Counted from the stretch's first letter, positions 1 through 11,640 are shown. The stretch: DNA of 64,000 bases from Diphasiastrum complanatum (GCA_029204225.1 CM055099.1:59687510-59751509), one strand, 5' to 3'. Made by a program: numbers and translations. Notes: generated by a model not told the origin, from the letters alone.

Positions 1-639
1 GACTGTGAGGATTTGAGGTTGGGAAGGAAGGTGTGTGAAAGTGGAGGTGTTGTGGATAGAAGGGTATGGAGGATGTGTGGCAAACAAAGTATGGTGTGAA
101 CAATGGAAGGTAGAAGTTTCGAAAAAAAAGATGTTGGTATATGGTTGTGACTAAGCGGAAGGGATGAAAATAGTGGGAGATGTAAAGAAAGTAGCTTTTG
201 GTTAAGATGGGTGTTTGGAGAGGATGAAAGGAAAGTGTGTAAGATTAAAAGGTGATGCTCAATAGTGTAACGGAAGTGTTTTGAATGCTTGCGTGACACT
301 ACCCCTCAGCATGCAAAATGTTTCAAATGCTTTGTTCTCCACTGGCGATATTAGGTCTGGAGATTGTTGGTGATGGCGCTCTCAATGGAAAACACACTAG
401 GATGGCTGATACTGGGTGGAGATGGTGTGGAAGCAACCACGGATGCACAGAATGAGAGAGCGCCAAGATTGTGTAGGAGAGCTAGAAAATCTCCAGTAGA
501 TCGTCACTAGAGAGCTTCAGAGTTCGCACTTCGCTGACGTGAGAATGGCATCGAGGTGATGGCATTTATGGACGTCGTCGGTTGGGTTCGAACGCGATGG
601 GTCGTGTCTGTTCGTTGGATTTTGAATGAGAAGCGTCAG
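1..639. other. No recognisable gene; probable outer part of gypsy 1
   Basis: I find no convincing coding region. The minus strand of 290-310 reads as a purine-rich tract (GAGGGGTAG) followed by TGTCAC, which could be the polypurine tract and start of the 3' LTR of gypsy 1. If so, the LTR runs off the left edge. No matching copy was found on the right side of the element, so this remains a guess. Confidence 0.3.
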
Positions 640-644
640 TCAAG

Positions 645-905
645 ATTTGATGGAGTTGCGTCGGTTGAAATCTGAGAGAGTCACATCGGTCGAGATATGA
701 AAGAGTCACATCGATCAAAATCTGAGAGAGTCGCGTCGGTCGAGATCTGATAAAAATCCATCGGTTGAGATCTGAGCTGATCCTGTCGGTTGAGATTTGA
801 GCTGATCCCGTCGGTTGAGATTTGAGTGGATCCCGTTGGTTGAGATTTGAGCTGATCCCATCGGTTGAGATTTGAGCTGATCCCGTCGGTTGAGATTTGA
901 CAAAA
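645..905. repeat. 25-bp minisatellite, left copy
   Basis: About ten tandem copies of a 25-bp unit with core GTCGGTTGAGATTTGAGCT. The right half (about 775-900) is nearly homogeneous and the left half is diverged. Because 25 is not a multiple of three, translation gives a 75-bp (25-residue) period, which explains the artificial minus-strand ORFs here. The core is shared with the array at 7795-8010 on the other side of gypsy 1. Confidence 0.9.
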
Positions 906-1549
906 TCCCAATATGTAGGAATGGATTTGTGTGATACTAGTGGAGAACTTCAAGCTGAAAATATGATTGTGGCCCAGGGTAGAAGTTCTTATGAAAAGAG
1001 TGTATCCCCAGAAATGTTTGTATGTTTGAGATACCAGTGAGACATAGATGAGGTGGCTAAAGTGTGAGAATCATTTTTGATGGTGTAGCCTATCATTTGT
1101 TGATCTAGAACATCCATGATCCAGGAATATGTATAGGAAGAAGAGAATGCATAAAAAGTACATAAGTAATGGTATGAAGTATAAACAAGGAATGAGGTGA
1201 AAAATAGGCATGGAAAACTAGAACTACAAGCAAGATCATAAGAAAAATAGAAAGAAATAAATAAAAAATGTAAAATTTATACTGGGGAAAAGATGTTAAA
1301 TTGGGTCAACAAAAAACAACTCTTCGTAATATCGCCTTAGACGACCACCGTTTACGACAGTGTCTAGGAGGATTCCATCAAGTGTTTGCAACTGACATTA
1401 GGAAAGATTTTGTTAATAACATACGACCCCTCACTTCTGAATTTCAATTTGTCGGGGTGCTTCTTGGATGTATAAAGAAGCACCTAGTCACCTAAATGTA
1501 GATCTTTATTGCGTAGGTGACGGTCATGCCATGCCTTTTGTGTCGTTTA
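906..1549. other. Non-coding, 3' untranslated part of gypsy 1
   Basis: This A-rich stretch between the end of the integrase reading and the minisatellite has no supported ORF. It is best read as the 3' untranslated region of gypsy 1. Confidence 0.4.
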
Positions 1550-2301
1550 TTAACCAGTTGTGCATGGTAAGATATAAGTCGTGTCTTGCATAACTGGGTT
1601 AACGTAAATAGCTTGGTTTTGAGTTGTTGTTCGATTGCAGCTTTTCACAGAGATCTGTTGAAAAAGCTTCCATGACTCGCATAATTGGATTAACGTAAAT
1701 AGCCTGGTTTTGAGTTGTTGTTCGATTGCAGCTTTTAGATCTGCTGAAAAAGCTTCCATGACTCGTAATGATGGGACTAAGAATTCTACTGGCATTACCG
1801 CCTCTTGACCATATACTAAGTGGAAAGGGGTAACCCACCCAGTGGCTTTCTTCGGGGTGGTGCAGTAAGCCCAAACAGCTGAGAAAAGTTTTGTTTCCCA
1901 ATCTAAACGACTGGTTTCAACTATCTTGGTCAAAATTTTACATATCATCTTGTCAGTTGATTCAGCCTGGCCATTACATCCAGGGTAGTACGGTGTACTT
2001 TTTATGTGAACAACAAGGTAATGGCATAGAGGTTATCAATGACAGCATTTAAAAAATACATGTCGCGATCACTAACTAACTCAATGGGACAGTCAAAACA
2101 TGTAATAATGTTTTCGTAAAGAAAATGCACGACTGTTTTTGCGTTGGCGTCCTTCGTTGCTCGAGCCTTCATCCACTTAGTGGCGTAATCTGTGGCTATG
2201 AGAATGTAACGAGCTTGAGTATGTTTTGCTGCTGAACTGATTGGTCCAACAAAGTCAATTCTCCACTTATGGAAGGCTTCGCCTTCTATAATGGGAGTCA
2301 A
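1550..2301 (-). pseudogene. Integrase catalytic core and C-terminus of gypsy 1 (broken)
   Basis: Integrase joins the cDNA to host DNA. The first block (2301-2002) has the first two catalytic acidic residues, in RIDFVGP and VSDRDMYF. The third is in a NGQAES motif read from about 1980-1960 in another frame, so D, D and E all survive but not in one frame. The following block reads ETKLFSAVWAY and HLVYGQEAVMP, typical of this family. The tail carries an internal tandem duplication of about 90 bp (1591-1766), repeating a segment with EQQLKTR. Confidence 0.85.
1591..1766. repeat. ~90-bp tandem duplication inside integrase tail
   Basis: Two adjacent copies, about 1591-1681 and 1682-1766, share a stretch ending in AAAGCTTCCATGACTCG. 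The second copy lacks about 7 bp (CACAGAG region). A slippage or unequal-exchange duplication in the dead integrase gene. Confidence 0.85.
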
Positions 2302-2316
2302 CGGCGTGAAATCTAC

Positions 2317-3741
2317 TTAGGTGTTTTTCTTGGCTCGTTGACAAACATCACACGCTTTAATGACGACAAACGTGTCCTTGAACAAAGATGGCCACCACAG
2401 TCCTGCTCGAAGGATAATCTTCGCTGTGGTTTCAGCAGAAAAGTGGCCACCTCCAATGCCCTCATGAGCCTGAGATATGATAGGTTGTATCTCAGATTCA
2501 TAAGCACATCGACGAATGATACCGTCAACGCCCCTTTTGTAAAGTTGTCCCGCAATTAACTGAAAGGGCATTGCTTTTAGTAAAAATTTTCTTTTTGCTG
2601 CCGTACTCAGGCCTTCTTTGAGTCTGCCTGTTGTGAGGAACTGGGTGATCTCCTCATCCCATAAGGGTGTAGCATCGATCTGAAAAAGGCATGCATCAGG
2701 GAGATCATCGTTGACTGGTGCAGTTGCTTTTTCAGCACTTGGTAGTCTGGAAAGGTGGTCCGCCATGAAATGTTGGGTCCCTTTCTGAACGACTATGTGA
2801 AAATTAAATTCCTCTAAAATCAACAACCATCGAACTATACGTTCCGTTTTATAGGATTTATTAACGATATATAGAAGGGCTTGATGGTCTGTGTAGAACG
2901 CAAAGGTCTGGCCTAATAAATAATGTCTTAGTTGTTGCACAACATAGACCATCGCCAATGCTTCTCTCTCGGTGGTTGTATAGTTTACTTCAGCAGGCAC
3001 CAATTGCCTGCTCAAGAAACGTATTGAAAAGTCTTTGCCATACTTGTCCGGTTGTGCAAGAAGACCTCCAATGACATACTTACTTGCATCAGTATGTACA
3101 TGGAACTCTTTCATGTAATCTGGCGAGTGAAGTATGGGAGCTGTGGTGAGGACTGTTTTCAACTCCTCAAAGGCCTTAATTCGTTCTTCGGTCCAACGAG
3201 GATCTACTACAACTAAATAAACGAGACGTGCCTTGTCGGCATAGTACAAAATAAAGATGCGATAATAATTTGTATGACCGAGAAAGACATATACTTCCTT
3301 CATTGTTGCAGGTAAGGGCATTTCCACTATAACCTTGATTTTTGACGGGTCGGTAGAAATACCGTCCTTTGAAATTATATGCCCGAGTACGACTCCATGG
3401 GTGACCCATATTTGGCATTTATCAGGGTTTAGTGAGATTCCAAATCTACAACAACGAATGAAGATTTTCTCCAGGGCGTCAAGATGTGTAGCTGCGGAGG
3501 AATGTACACCTAGATCGTCGAGATAAATTTCCACGATGCAATGTAATAGATCTTGAAAGGCCAGTTGCATGACCCTTTGGAACGTTGAAGGAGCGTTGCA
3601 TAAGCCAAAAGGCATAACGTTATAAGCATAAACCTCGTTATTTATTGCAAAGGCCATTTTATGTTTATCTTCAAGGGCTATTTGAACAAGGAAATACCCG
3701 CTGAATCCATCTAAGAAGCTGAAAGCTTTAGCTCCTGTCAT
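2317..3741 (-). pseudogene. Pol of gypsy 1: RT, RNase H and integrase zinc domain
   Basis: A 474-codon open stretch. From the N-terminus it has RT fingers/palm with SFLDGFSGY and PFGLCNAPSTFQR, the catalytic YLDD box (IYLDDLGVHS, about residue 95), and RNase H starting at HVHTDASKYVIGG (about residue 215) with YTDHQALLYI. It ends in the integrase HHCC zinc domain: H and H in HEGIGGGHFS, C and C in CDVCQRAKK. The first RT residues (KLRICVDLKNLN) lie upstream at about 3850-3790 in another frame, so the true protein starts earlier and a frameshift near 3750 breaks it. Confidence 0.92.
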
Positions 3742-4278
3742 TTCCTCTAGGATTGAGTCGTTAAAGGCAAGGGAAAATGGTCTTTCTTCGTAACCACATT
3801 AAGGTTTTTGAGATCGACACAGATACGAAGCTTGCCGTTTTTCTTGGGTACAACCACAATGGGTGATACCCAATCAGTATGTTGAACTTCATAAATGAAG
3901 CCAACATCCAACAATCTCTTAATATCTCCGTCGATCCTCTCACGATAGACAGAGTTAGATCAATAGGGTTTAGTCCTAATAGGCTTAGCATTGTCTTCTA
4001 AAGGAATCCTATGGACGACTATTTCAAGTAGGATTCCTTTCATTTCTGTATAATTCCATGCAGTACATCCTTGTATTTTTGAAGTAATGTTTCCAGATCA
4101 GCAAGTTGGGTTGATGACAAATGTCATGAATTATTCGATCTATCTCCTCGTCAGGATCTTTAAGGTTTAGTGGAATGGTCTTAGCAGGTCCTTCAAAGGA
4201 GTTGGAATTTGGTGTAGGCTCCTGATGTGGCTGTGGTAACTGGATAACAATGTCATCCAGTGTAAAGTATTTGAACTT

Positions 4279-5028
4279 CTATGGAAGATCAAAAGGTGGG
4301 TCGACAAAAGGTTCGAGAACTTTGAGAATCATCTGAGGTGATTCACTACCGGACGTGGAAGCTTGGTCGGATTGTTTAGTTTCTGTCCCTTTTGGCAAGG
4401 GCTTGATCAGCTGTTTAAGGTTCTCATGCATCTGTTTTTGACGCTCGGTTAATTTTGTATCAATAACTTTAGTTTTTTGTAACCGAGGTTTTTGTTGTTT
4501 TTGAGTGGGCAGTGTTGGTGTCTCACTTATCAGATCGTCGTTGATTGTATCCCAGACTTCGTCGGGATACACAATCCATGTATATACTTTGGGTTTGTGC
4601 TTGTATGTTTGTGTGTTGGGTACCTTGGATGTCAGTTGTACGTGAGCCAATGGTCCTGGTGTCGTTATCTCCTTAGGAATTGATTTTGGCGGATAAGGTT
4701 GTGCATCTAGATATAGGAGTACATGTTCATCCGTCATGTCTACATCATCCATGGAAAGAATACCTTCTTCCGAAACATGGGCGGTAGAGACACTAGGTTC
4801 TCCTGGGCACCACGCTATAGGAATCGGGTCAATCATCATAAGTGGGATGATGGGTGTGTCAATGTCTGTAGAGGATGGGAGAATATCCACATTTGCTGCA
4901 GCAGTTTCGATATGACATCGATTGGAATCAGTACAGTCCATAGTGGCTAGTGCGTGACCCCAATTGATTATGTCTGTGGATCTTGTATAGTGACCTTGGT
5001 TGGATCGGGACGCTATCTGATTCGTCAT
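4279..5028 (-). pseudogene. Gypsy 1 polyprotein spacer between protease and RT
   Basis: A 249-codon open stretch without a recognised fold. It is rich in Pro, Thr and Asp, and Lys/Gln-rich near the C-terminus. Its position between protease and RT matches the low-complexity linker seen in other elements of this type. It is probably part of the pol polyprotein. Confidence 0.55.
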
Positions 5029-5330
5029 ATGTTGTGAATGGCGGGCTTGACATGGCCTGCTGAGTCAACCGTGACTGGTTTATCGTGGTTACCAAAGGTA
5101 ATTTTGCTATGCTTCCAATCTTGGACAACACCTGCCATCTAGAGCCAGGGTGTATCAAGAAGGAGTTTATATATATTGTTACCTTCTAGTAAATCTAAGA
5201 TGACACAATCTAACACAAATTTGACACCTGCTATGCGAACTTTTATATTTGACAAATGACCAGCAGGGTCAGTAACTCGTTGATCAGCCATGCGAAGTTT
5301 ATATCGTGGTTGATCGAGGGTATGAAATCC

Positions 5331-5534
5331 TCATGACTTTGCTAATGACAAAGCCATGATATTAACGCCTGATCTGCTATCTAGGATAGCAGATACTGTG
5401 GGATAGTCTTTATAGGACAAAGGTAGGGTGATGCTAGTCCCCTTAGCAACACCTATATTCAACACATTCATAGGAATCTGGGGAATTTCAGGAATCTCTT
5501 CTGTTTCTCGCTGTTCATCAGGAATATTAGGCAA
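5331..5534 (-). pseudogene. Aspartic protease fragment of gypsy 1
   Basis: The open stretch contains ITLPLSYKDYPTVSAILD followed by SRSGVNIM. This matches the retroviral-type protease active site ILDSGSGVN, except that Gly after Ser is Arg (DSR). The catalytic Asp is present but the substitution in the active-site triad, plus truncation, makes activity unlikely. Confidence 0.7.
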
Positions 5535-5824
5535 CTGAAAATTTCGATGGATATAACGTTAAAGCCCAATGAGGGATTTTATTGCGGTATGAAACGGCAT
5601 GGTGAGTTGAGCTTGCAGGAGGTCAGAAAATACTGCAAGTCCCTGTAGGGATTGCTCCTTTTTGGGGATATGAGCTGAGAACAGACTTTCTGTTTGGTCT
5701 TTCTCTCATCTCAAAACTCATTGTATTGCCGTTGTTTCACCTTTGGGTCTGGATAATCTTTTGATAATGTAGAAGCCATCAAGTGGCTTCCCTGGGGGTC
5801 AGCTGATTTGGCATTATTTTGCTG

Positions 5825-6025
5825 CTATTCTTGTTGTTGGCGTTGTGCTCTAACAGGTTCGGATGAGATATGACGTGCTGGAAGAATCTTGTTAGGTTGT
5901 TTAGGACAATCCTTGAAACTGTGTTTACGGACACAATCAGGACATTCTGCATGGTATTGGTTTTTAACTTTATAGTCAGCCATGAAATGTCTCGTTTTAC
6001 CACAAATAAAGCAGCGGTTGCTCAT
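5825..6025 (-). pseudogene. Nucleocapsid zinc knuckles of gypsy 1
   Basis: Two knuckle-like motifs in tandem: CFICGKTRHFMADY (CX2CX4H, with the last Cys replaced by Tyr) and CPDCVRKHSFKDC (CX2CX3HX4C). Such motifs at the gag C-terminus bind the element RNA. The same paired arrangement occurs in gypsy 2 and gypsy 3. Confidence 0.75.
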
Positions 6026-6898
6026 TGGGCCTGTGGCAATAGCATAACCATCTTGGATGGCTAGTTGTGTTGGATTTTCTGGTGGTGTTGAATACTCATC
6101 TCGTTTGCACGAGCACGAGTTGTCGATTTGATAATGTTGAGAACTAGCAGATGGAAGTGTTGTATCTTGATGATAGGACTGATCGTAGGAGTTTTCAACA
6201 AGACGTGTTTGTGTAGACTCTCGAGGATTTCTATGTTTTTGTGGTCCTAGATCTGGTTGTCCTCTTGGAGATGGTCCTAAGAGTGCCAGCTATGGTTGAG
6301 GTTCGTGTCTAGGTTGTCTGGGCAACTCTTGCATATGGACTTGGTTGTTTCGTGGTTGGTAGTGCGTGTGTTGGTTTTGTGAAACAAACGGTTGTCGAGG
6401 AGGTTGAGTATGTTCTCATGACTGGTTGTGAGGTTGGTTCCTCGGGTTATAATAGCAATAAAGAGAGGTATGCCCCATAAAGTCGTAGATGTCACATTTG
6501 ATCAAGGAAGTATCTGGGACCGGTTGGTATGAATTGCACTCATTGCCAGTGTGTGCACCTCGACAGTGAGGGCACCACGTGTTCTCTCATCTATGGTGGA
6601 TTTGGCCAGTGGGTAACTGACCCGACATCGAACTCTGGATAGACTTAAGAGTGTTTTGAAACTCTTTCATGAGTTTCTCCATCTGTTGTTGGTGTTGATG
6701 GTTAAGCAACTACATCTGTGTTTTCCACAACTGTTCTCGAGTTTCGTCGTTTGGTCAAGCTTCTTGGACAACACGATGTGCTCTCCATTCACATGGTTCA
6801 TCAACATCAGTGTCTTCGTCTTCCTCTCGAATGGCGTCAGACATGGCTTGTTTCAATGATGTATATTCATCATTGGAACGAAGTTCACGTCTTATCCA

Positions 6899-7600
6899 TC
6901 ATGGGAGTCCAACGAGGAACCAAATTATGAGCATAGACTCAGTGGGTTGTTCTTGTACCTGACTTTTTAATCTTTTAAATCGTTCAATATAGTCACGTAC
7001 TTTCTCATCTTTTGTCATTTTCATGTTACCTAGCTTGACAAAAGGACTTTCTATCAAGCAAAATGGCTTGAAGCGTTTGATAAAGGCCTCCTTCAAGAGT
7101 GAACACTCACATTTATCGTCACGATCAAGGTTAAAAGACCACTCTCGTGCTCGATCGATCATGGTCATCGAAAAGAGCTGTACTATGGCTTCCGGTGATG
7201 TCTCGCCATAGACGTCACATGCGTTCTCAAAGACTTGAAGAAATCTTTGAGGATCAGTGTTACCATCATACTTAGGTAAATATAGCTTTGGGGTACGTTT
7301 TTTAGTACGTGGAACATTATTCGCAAAAGCTCTGTTTAAGTGAGCTCGTACATGTGAAGATTCGGCAGCATGAAAATGTGGTCGTTCATATGGAACTTCA
7401 TAACGCATGGCTACCCATCTGTCGAATGGGTTGGTGGATGGCTCTTGGACTTGGGATTTCATCCGGGAATTTCTGTTAAATCGAGCTTGTTCGGTGGATG
7501 GGGAGACCATCTCTGGTGGATAGTCCTCCGTAGAATTCAAATCGTAAGGGCGATCCATAACAACTTGTAGAGTATCGTTTGATTGTGTAAATAGGCTCAT
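6899..7600 (-). pseudogene. Gag (capsid) of gypsy 1
   Basis: A 233-codon open stretch starting with ATG at 7600. The capsid-like part has KLYLPKYDGNTDPQRFLQVF, AREWSFNLDRD, LLKEAFIKRFKP and KVRDYIERFKRL, the retrotransposon gag signature. It is continued in other frames past 6899 by WFLVGLP-type sequence and the knuckles. The gag N-terminus faces the minisatellite at 7795-8010. Confidence 0.85.
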
Positions 7601-7794
7601 GGACGCTTGTTACGGTGGCTACGGTGCAAGGTGTGAAGCAAAGGGGTTTTGTTGACTGTATTTCCTACGGCTCAATGCAGTTGTCACAGTGCAGAGCGGT
7701 TACTATGGGGCAATGCGGTTGTTATGGCTGGAAGGTGGTCGCAATGATTGTAGTGTGTTTTATGATGGTCTCAACGGTTCAAGAGTCGATTGAG

Positions 7795-8010
7795 ATCTAA
7801 GAGCATCCGTCGGTCGAGAACTGACGTGAGGGCGTCGGTCAAGATCTGACGCAAGGTCGTCGGTCGAGATTTGACGTGAGATCGTCGGTTGAGTTGTGAT
7901 GCGAAGTTTTCGGTTGAGATTGGGACAGAAGCTGTCGGTCGCGATTTGACACGAGGTCGTTGGTCGAGATCTGACGCGAGAGCGTCGGTCGAGATTGGGA
8001 CGTAAACTGT
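7795..8010. repeat. 25-bp minisatellite, right copy
   Basis: About eight to nine tandem copies of a 25-bp unit, core GTCGGTCGAGATCTGACGC. It shares GTCGGTYGAGATYTGA with the left array at 645-905 but differs in the spacer half. It lies between the putative primer binding site and gag, in the 5' leader of gypsy 1. Confidence 0.88.
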
Positions 8011-8030
8011 CAGTGGGAGACACGGTTTTG

Positions 8031-8667
8031 ATACTCAACTACATGCATAAGCCAGCCATGTAACCATCTATAGCTCAAGAGGATCAACGTTCTGGAACAT
8101 GGAGCAGTTCTACCACTATCTACTAAATCAGAAAACAATCAAGAACAAGATTAACTACTCAAACAAGAAACAAAAAACAAAAAACTAGATTTCTAACAAC
8201 ATAATAACAGTCTAAGAATCAAGAAACACTCATTTCTTGATGCTTAGATTGTCCAAGAACAATCAAGAACTGGAATGTAAGAAAGTATGCAAGATCTACA
8301 CCACAAACCAGCCTATTTAGCCCAAGTGGCAATTCCACCAAATTAGAAATTACATGTGGAACTTGCCCTTCCACTAAAGGTCACCATCAAAAGGTGGCTC
8401 ACTCTAACTAATTTAAGGGGGGCCTACATTTATTTACAAGGCCTAGGAAATATGACTAGCTCCTACATGGTCCTTCCTTCTCTGGGATACACCATGTAGG
8501 CTCACATAGATATTTCACTGTCATCCTAGCTAGTAATTTCTCGGCTCTCATACTCGGCTCTCAGCTTCTTCTACTCTCCTCCTTCTGAGACCTCCTCGGT
8601 CATGGGTGAGAGGTATTCTGTGTCTTCGGCTTGGCTCAACATCTGGAGATTCTCTAGAGTCTGCTAA
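8031..8667 (-). other. Probable 5' LTR region of gypsy 1
   Basis: Non-coding sequence between the candidate primer binding site and the point at about 8668 where copia RT homology resumes. Its right edge reads GCTAACA, so on the minus strand it begins TGTTAGC, as an LTR should. No second copy was found in the window, so this call rests on position only. Confidence 0.4.
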
Positions 8668-10111
8668 CATAAAGCCAGACTTGTAGCGAAGGGATTTTCT
8701 CAGAGATATGGTATTGACTATGTTGAGACCTTCTCTTCTGTCGTGAAACATTCGTCCCTATGTCTACTGTTTGCATATGCAGCAGCTGCTTATGATCTCA
8801 GGATTCACATCGTAGATGAAAAGACAGCTTTCTTGCATGGTGAGCTAGATGAAGAAGCTACATGGATCAACCTCCAGGCTACATTTTGAACTCACTTTCT
8901 ACTTATGCATGCAGAATGCACAGGATTATCTACGGTCTGAAGCAATCAGCGTGAAAATGATATAAGAAGAAAGATCAAGCCCTGAAATCCTTAGGATTCA
9001 AGCCACTAATAGCTGATTCCAATGTTTATGTAAGAATTACAGATGGGAAGATCATCATTGTAGCTGTATATGTGGACGACACTCTAATACTCTGCAAAAG
9101 TGAAGAGCTTATTGTTGAGGTGAAGTACGACATCTTGAAACATTTCGAGATTGCTGACCTAGAAGAAGCCAGATGTTATCTTGGCTTATAGATTGACAGA
9201 GACTATGAGAAAGGAAAATTGTACCTTCACAGTCCAAATATACCCAGAAGATCTTAGAAGATTTCGGGATGATGAATTACAAAAGAGCAAATACTCCAAT
9301 GCTTGCAGGAACAATCTTGCAAATGAAGATTGCTCAAAGACTGAAGAGGAAAGAGAATTGATGCATCATACACCATACAGGAAGCTAATTGGATCACTAA
9401 TGTATCTTGCAGATAACACACATCCTGACATTGCCTATGTCGTGTTCAAAATGAGCCAATTCAGTACAAATCCAGGCTCGACTCATTGGAAGATTGCAAA
9501 ACGAATCTTGCAATACCTTCAATTAATGAAGGATTTTGGATTGTGTTATTCTCGTGATGCAGGGTTTCAGATGCTTTCATACAGTGATGCTAGCTGGGCA
9601 TCTCTCAAGGACGACTGCAAAAGTGTCTCAAGAGGATGTACCATCGCATCAGGAGTAGCGATTATTTGGATCAACATCGTGGCTCAGTCATCCTGTGAAG
9701 CAGAATATGTAGCAGCAACAAAGATGGCCAACGAAATCATTTGGCTCCAACAGTTCCTTGATGAACTATGTGAAATGAGAAATGAACCTTTGATTTTGCA
9801 GATGGACAATACATCCGCAATAAATCTGACAAAGGATCCTGTGTTTCACTCAAGGACGAAACATATCGCAATCAAGTACCACTTGATAAGGGATCTGATC
9901 GGGAAGAAGAAGCTGCAAACTACTTTCATTGGAACGAAGGAGATGGTTGTTGACATTTTCACAGGCCTTAGACAAAGGTCTGTTCGAGAAACAAATGAGC
10001 AGTCTTGGAGTCACCAAGCTATCACGCTTTGAGAGGGAGCTGAAGAAACAAAACGTTTCTATTACCAAAGCTCTGCTAGCTTTCAAATCTCAATTTGATG
10101 AAAAGACATGA
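8668..10111 (+). pseudogene. Ty1/copia RT-RNase H fragment (copia 1)
   Basis: Homologous to 40420-42000 at high nucleotide identity. It starts abruptly inside RT at the equivalent of KARLVAKGFSQ. The catalytic box VAVYVDDTLIL is readable at about 9060-9090 (+ strand). RNase H follows in the 9181-10032 frame: SYSDASWASLKDDCKS, AQSSCEAEYVAA, QMDNTSAINLTKD, FHSRTKHIAIKYH. The end is frameshifted into ITKALLAFKSQFDEKT. In-frame stops, for example near 8888 and 9190, show it is dead. The missing 5' part probably lies left of gypsy 1, outside the window. Confidence 0.9.
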
Positions 10112-10214
10112 AACAAGAATATTCGCTAACATCATGACAAGACACGAAACGAAAATATTTGCGACACGAAACCCTTCGTGCTCCAAAGGACCAGGAGGAT
10201 CAACCAAGTACTAT

Positions 10215-10420
10215 GAAGTACAAATCCTTGATTTGATATGGTGACATTAGCATAAGAGCTTTAGGACATCCCTAATCCACCACTCTTGTAATCCATGATT
10301 AGTTATAAATGTTTAATCTGTCTGATCAGAAATGTTACTTGAAGTGACACAAAAATGTTTGCGACATATAAACATTTTCTAGATGTATCAAACATATACA
10401 GATAGACAAAAAATACAGAA
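10215..10420 (+). mobile_element. 3' LTR start of copia 1
   Basis: The sequence from TTGATATGGTGACATTAG through CACTCTTGTAATCCATGATTAG matches 42090-42190 downstream of copia 2, so it is the shared 3' LTR of this family. The right boundary is not defined. Confidence 0.6.
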
Positions 10421-10424
10421 TACA

Positions 10425-11338
10425 AGTCCGCTAGTGAGCGAGACAATTTTGTAAGTAGGATCCACAGAGATCCAAGAAGTCCGCTAGTAAGCGAGACACT
10501 ATTCGTGGGAGAACGCCGCTTCTCTCACGCCGATGCGCTGTGTGGGTCTGTCACACAGTGCTCGAAATCAAGAGGATTAATAGATGATATTGTAGCTATT
10601 ATGCGCATATTATTCTGAATTTTGTCTGATTTTGATGTCTGCTATTATTCGTGTATCTCATTTACTTGTTTAATCAATTTTGCACACTGGCTCAATCTTG
10701 TTGAATGCTGTATTAATCTATAACGTAGGTCAGCAGTGTCTGTTTACATTCTGGAGGATTGTAGGAATGATATAGCAGGCAGTGACCAGCAATCATATCC
10801 GAACTCCATCCGAATTAATTTAGTTCACGACTGTTTTTGCTTTGCGTTTTGTTTCGCTTCACGATTACTTCGCTTCAGCAATATCAATATCAGAGCTCAT
10901 TCAAGTTTCGCTTTGCTTTTCGTTTCGTTTCGTTTCGTTACAGAGCCTGATAGATTTGCACAATTTTTCTATTTCCTTCAATTTTCTTAACTTTTGAGGC
11001 ACTTTGAAAAAAGCAAAAAATGCAACTTTGCATATTTACTCGTAAATTCTGACAGACGAAAAATACGAAAAGGCAACATTGCATTTTTTCACGAGATTCC
11101 TAACCGGCGACAGTGTCGCTAAAATACGAAAAATGCGACATTGTAATTTTACTCGTAATTCTTGACAGGCGAAAAATGCGACAGTGTTGTCAAACTCTGT
11201 GTATTTCTATAAACTGTGTAAAAACACTTGTAATTTTGCAGACTGTATAAAAACACGGGAAAATCCGCAGAATTGGATAAACAATGGATGAAGATTAAAA
11301 CCGATTAGTCGATTAGTAAGAAGGAGAAGAATCCAACA
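10425..11338 (-). mobile_element. LTR region of a minus-strand copia element (copia 4)
   Basis: The minus strand of 11349-11339 reads TTAAGGGGGAG, a good polypurine tract, followed directly by TGTTGGATTC, a typical copia LTR start. The LTR therefore extends leftwards from 11338. Its far end is uncertain. Near 10427 and 10489 a short direct repeat, GTCCGCTAGTRAGCGAGAC, occurs twice. Confidence 0.6.
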
Positions 11339-11378
11339 CTCCCCCTTAATCTGAATCCTTGAATGCCTTAACCTTCAA

Positions 11379-11640
11379 ACTTAGTTCTACACAGAATCTT
11401 ATGCGTGTATCCAAACTTAATGCTTTGGTAAAAATATCTGCTGTCATATCTTGCGTTCTACGGTACTGCAATCTAACCTCTTCGTTGAGAACTTGACGAA
11501 ATGATACTTCAGTTCAATGTGCTTACTCCTAGAATGAAATCTAGGGTTGGCTGATAAAACGATGGCGCTTTGATTATCACAAGATAATGTCGTCGGAGCA
11601 TATTGATTCAAACCGATATCTGAGAGCAACCAATTTTGAT
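11379..11640 (-). pseudogene. RNase H C-terminal fragment of copia 4
   Basis: The open stretch reads SCDNQSAIVLSANPRFHSRS followed by KHIELKYHF, the conserved RNase H tail of copia elements. It lies just upstream (minus strand) of the polypurine tract at 11349-11339. Nothing of the element remains to the right of about 11640. Confidence 0.8.

Larger units (their letters stand above)
640..8030 (-). mobile_element. Ty3/gypsy LTR retrotransposon (gypsy 1), degraded
   Basis: Read on the minus strand, the blocks come in the order gag (7600-6899), zinc knuckles (about 6010), protease (about 5390), RT, RNase H, and integrase (ending near 1550). RT before integrase defines Ty3/gypsy. Frameshifts and stops break every junction, so the element is dead. 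A 25-bp minisatellite lies outside gag and outside pol. A weak primer-binding-site candidate resembling initiator tRNA-Met, with several G-to-A differences, is near 8015-8030. LTR boundaries are unresolved. Copia sequence resumes at about 8668, so the element seems to have inserted into a copia element. Its proteins resemble those of gypsy 2 and gypsy 3, so these three form one lineage. Confidence 0.8.

Noticed and set aside
645-905. Possible CRISPR-like array
   Set aside because: Units are contiguous 25-mers without unique spacers, and the sequence is from a plant nucleus.
681-953. Repetitive minus-strand ORFs over the left minisatellite
   Set aside because: They are explained by the 25-bp repeat read in three frames. 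The same holds for 7760-8038.
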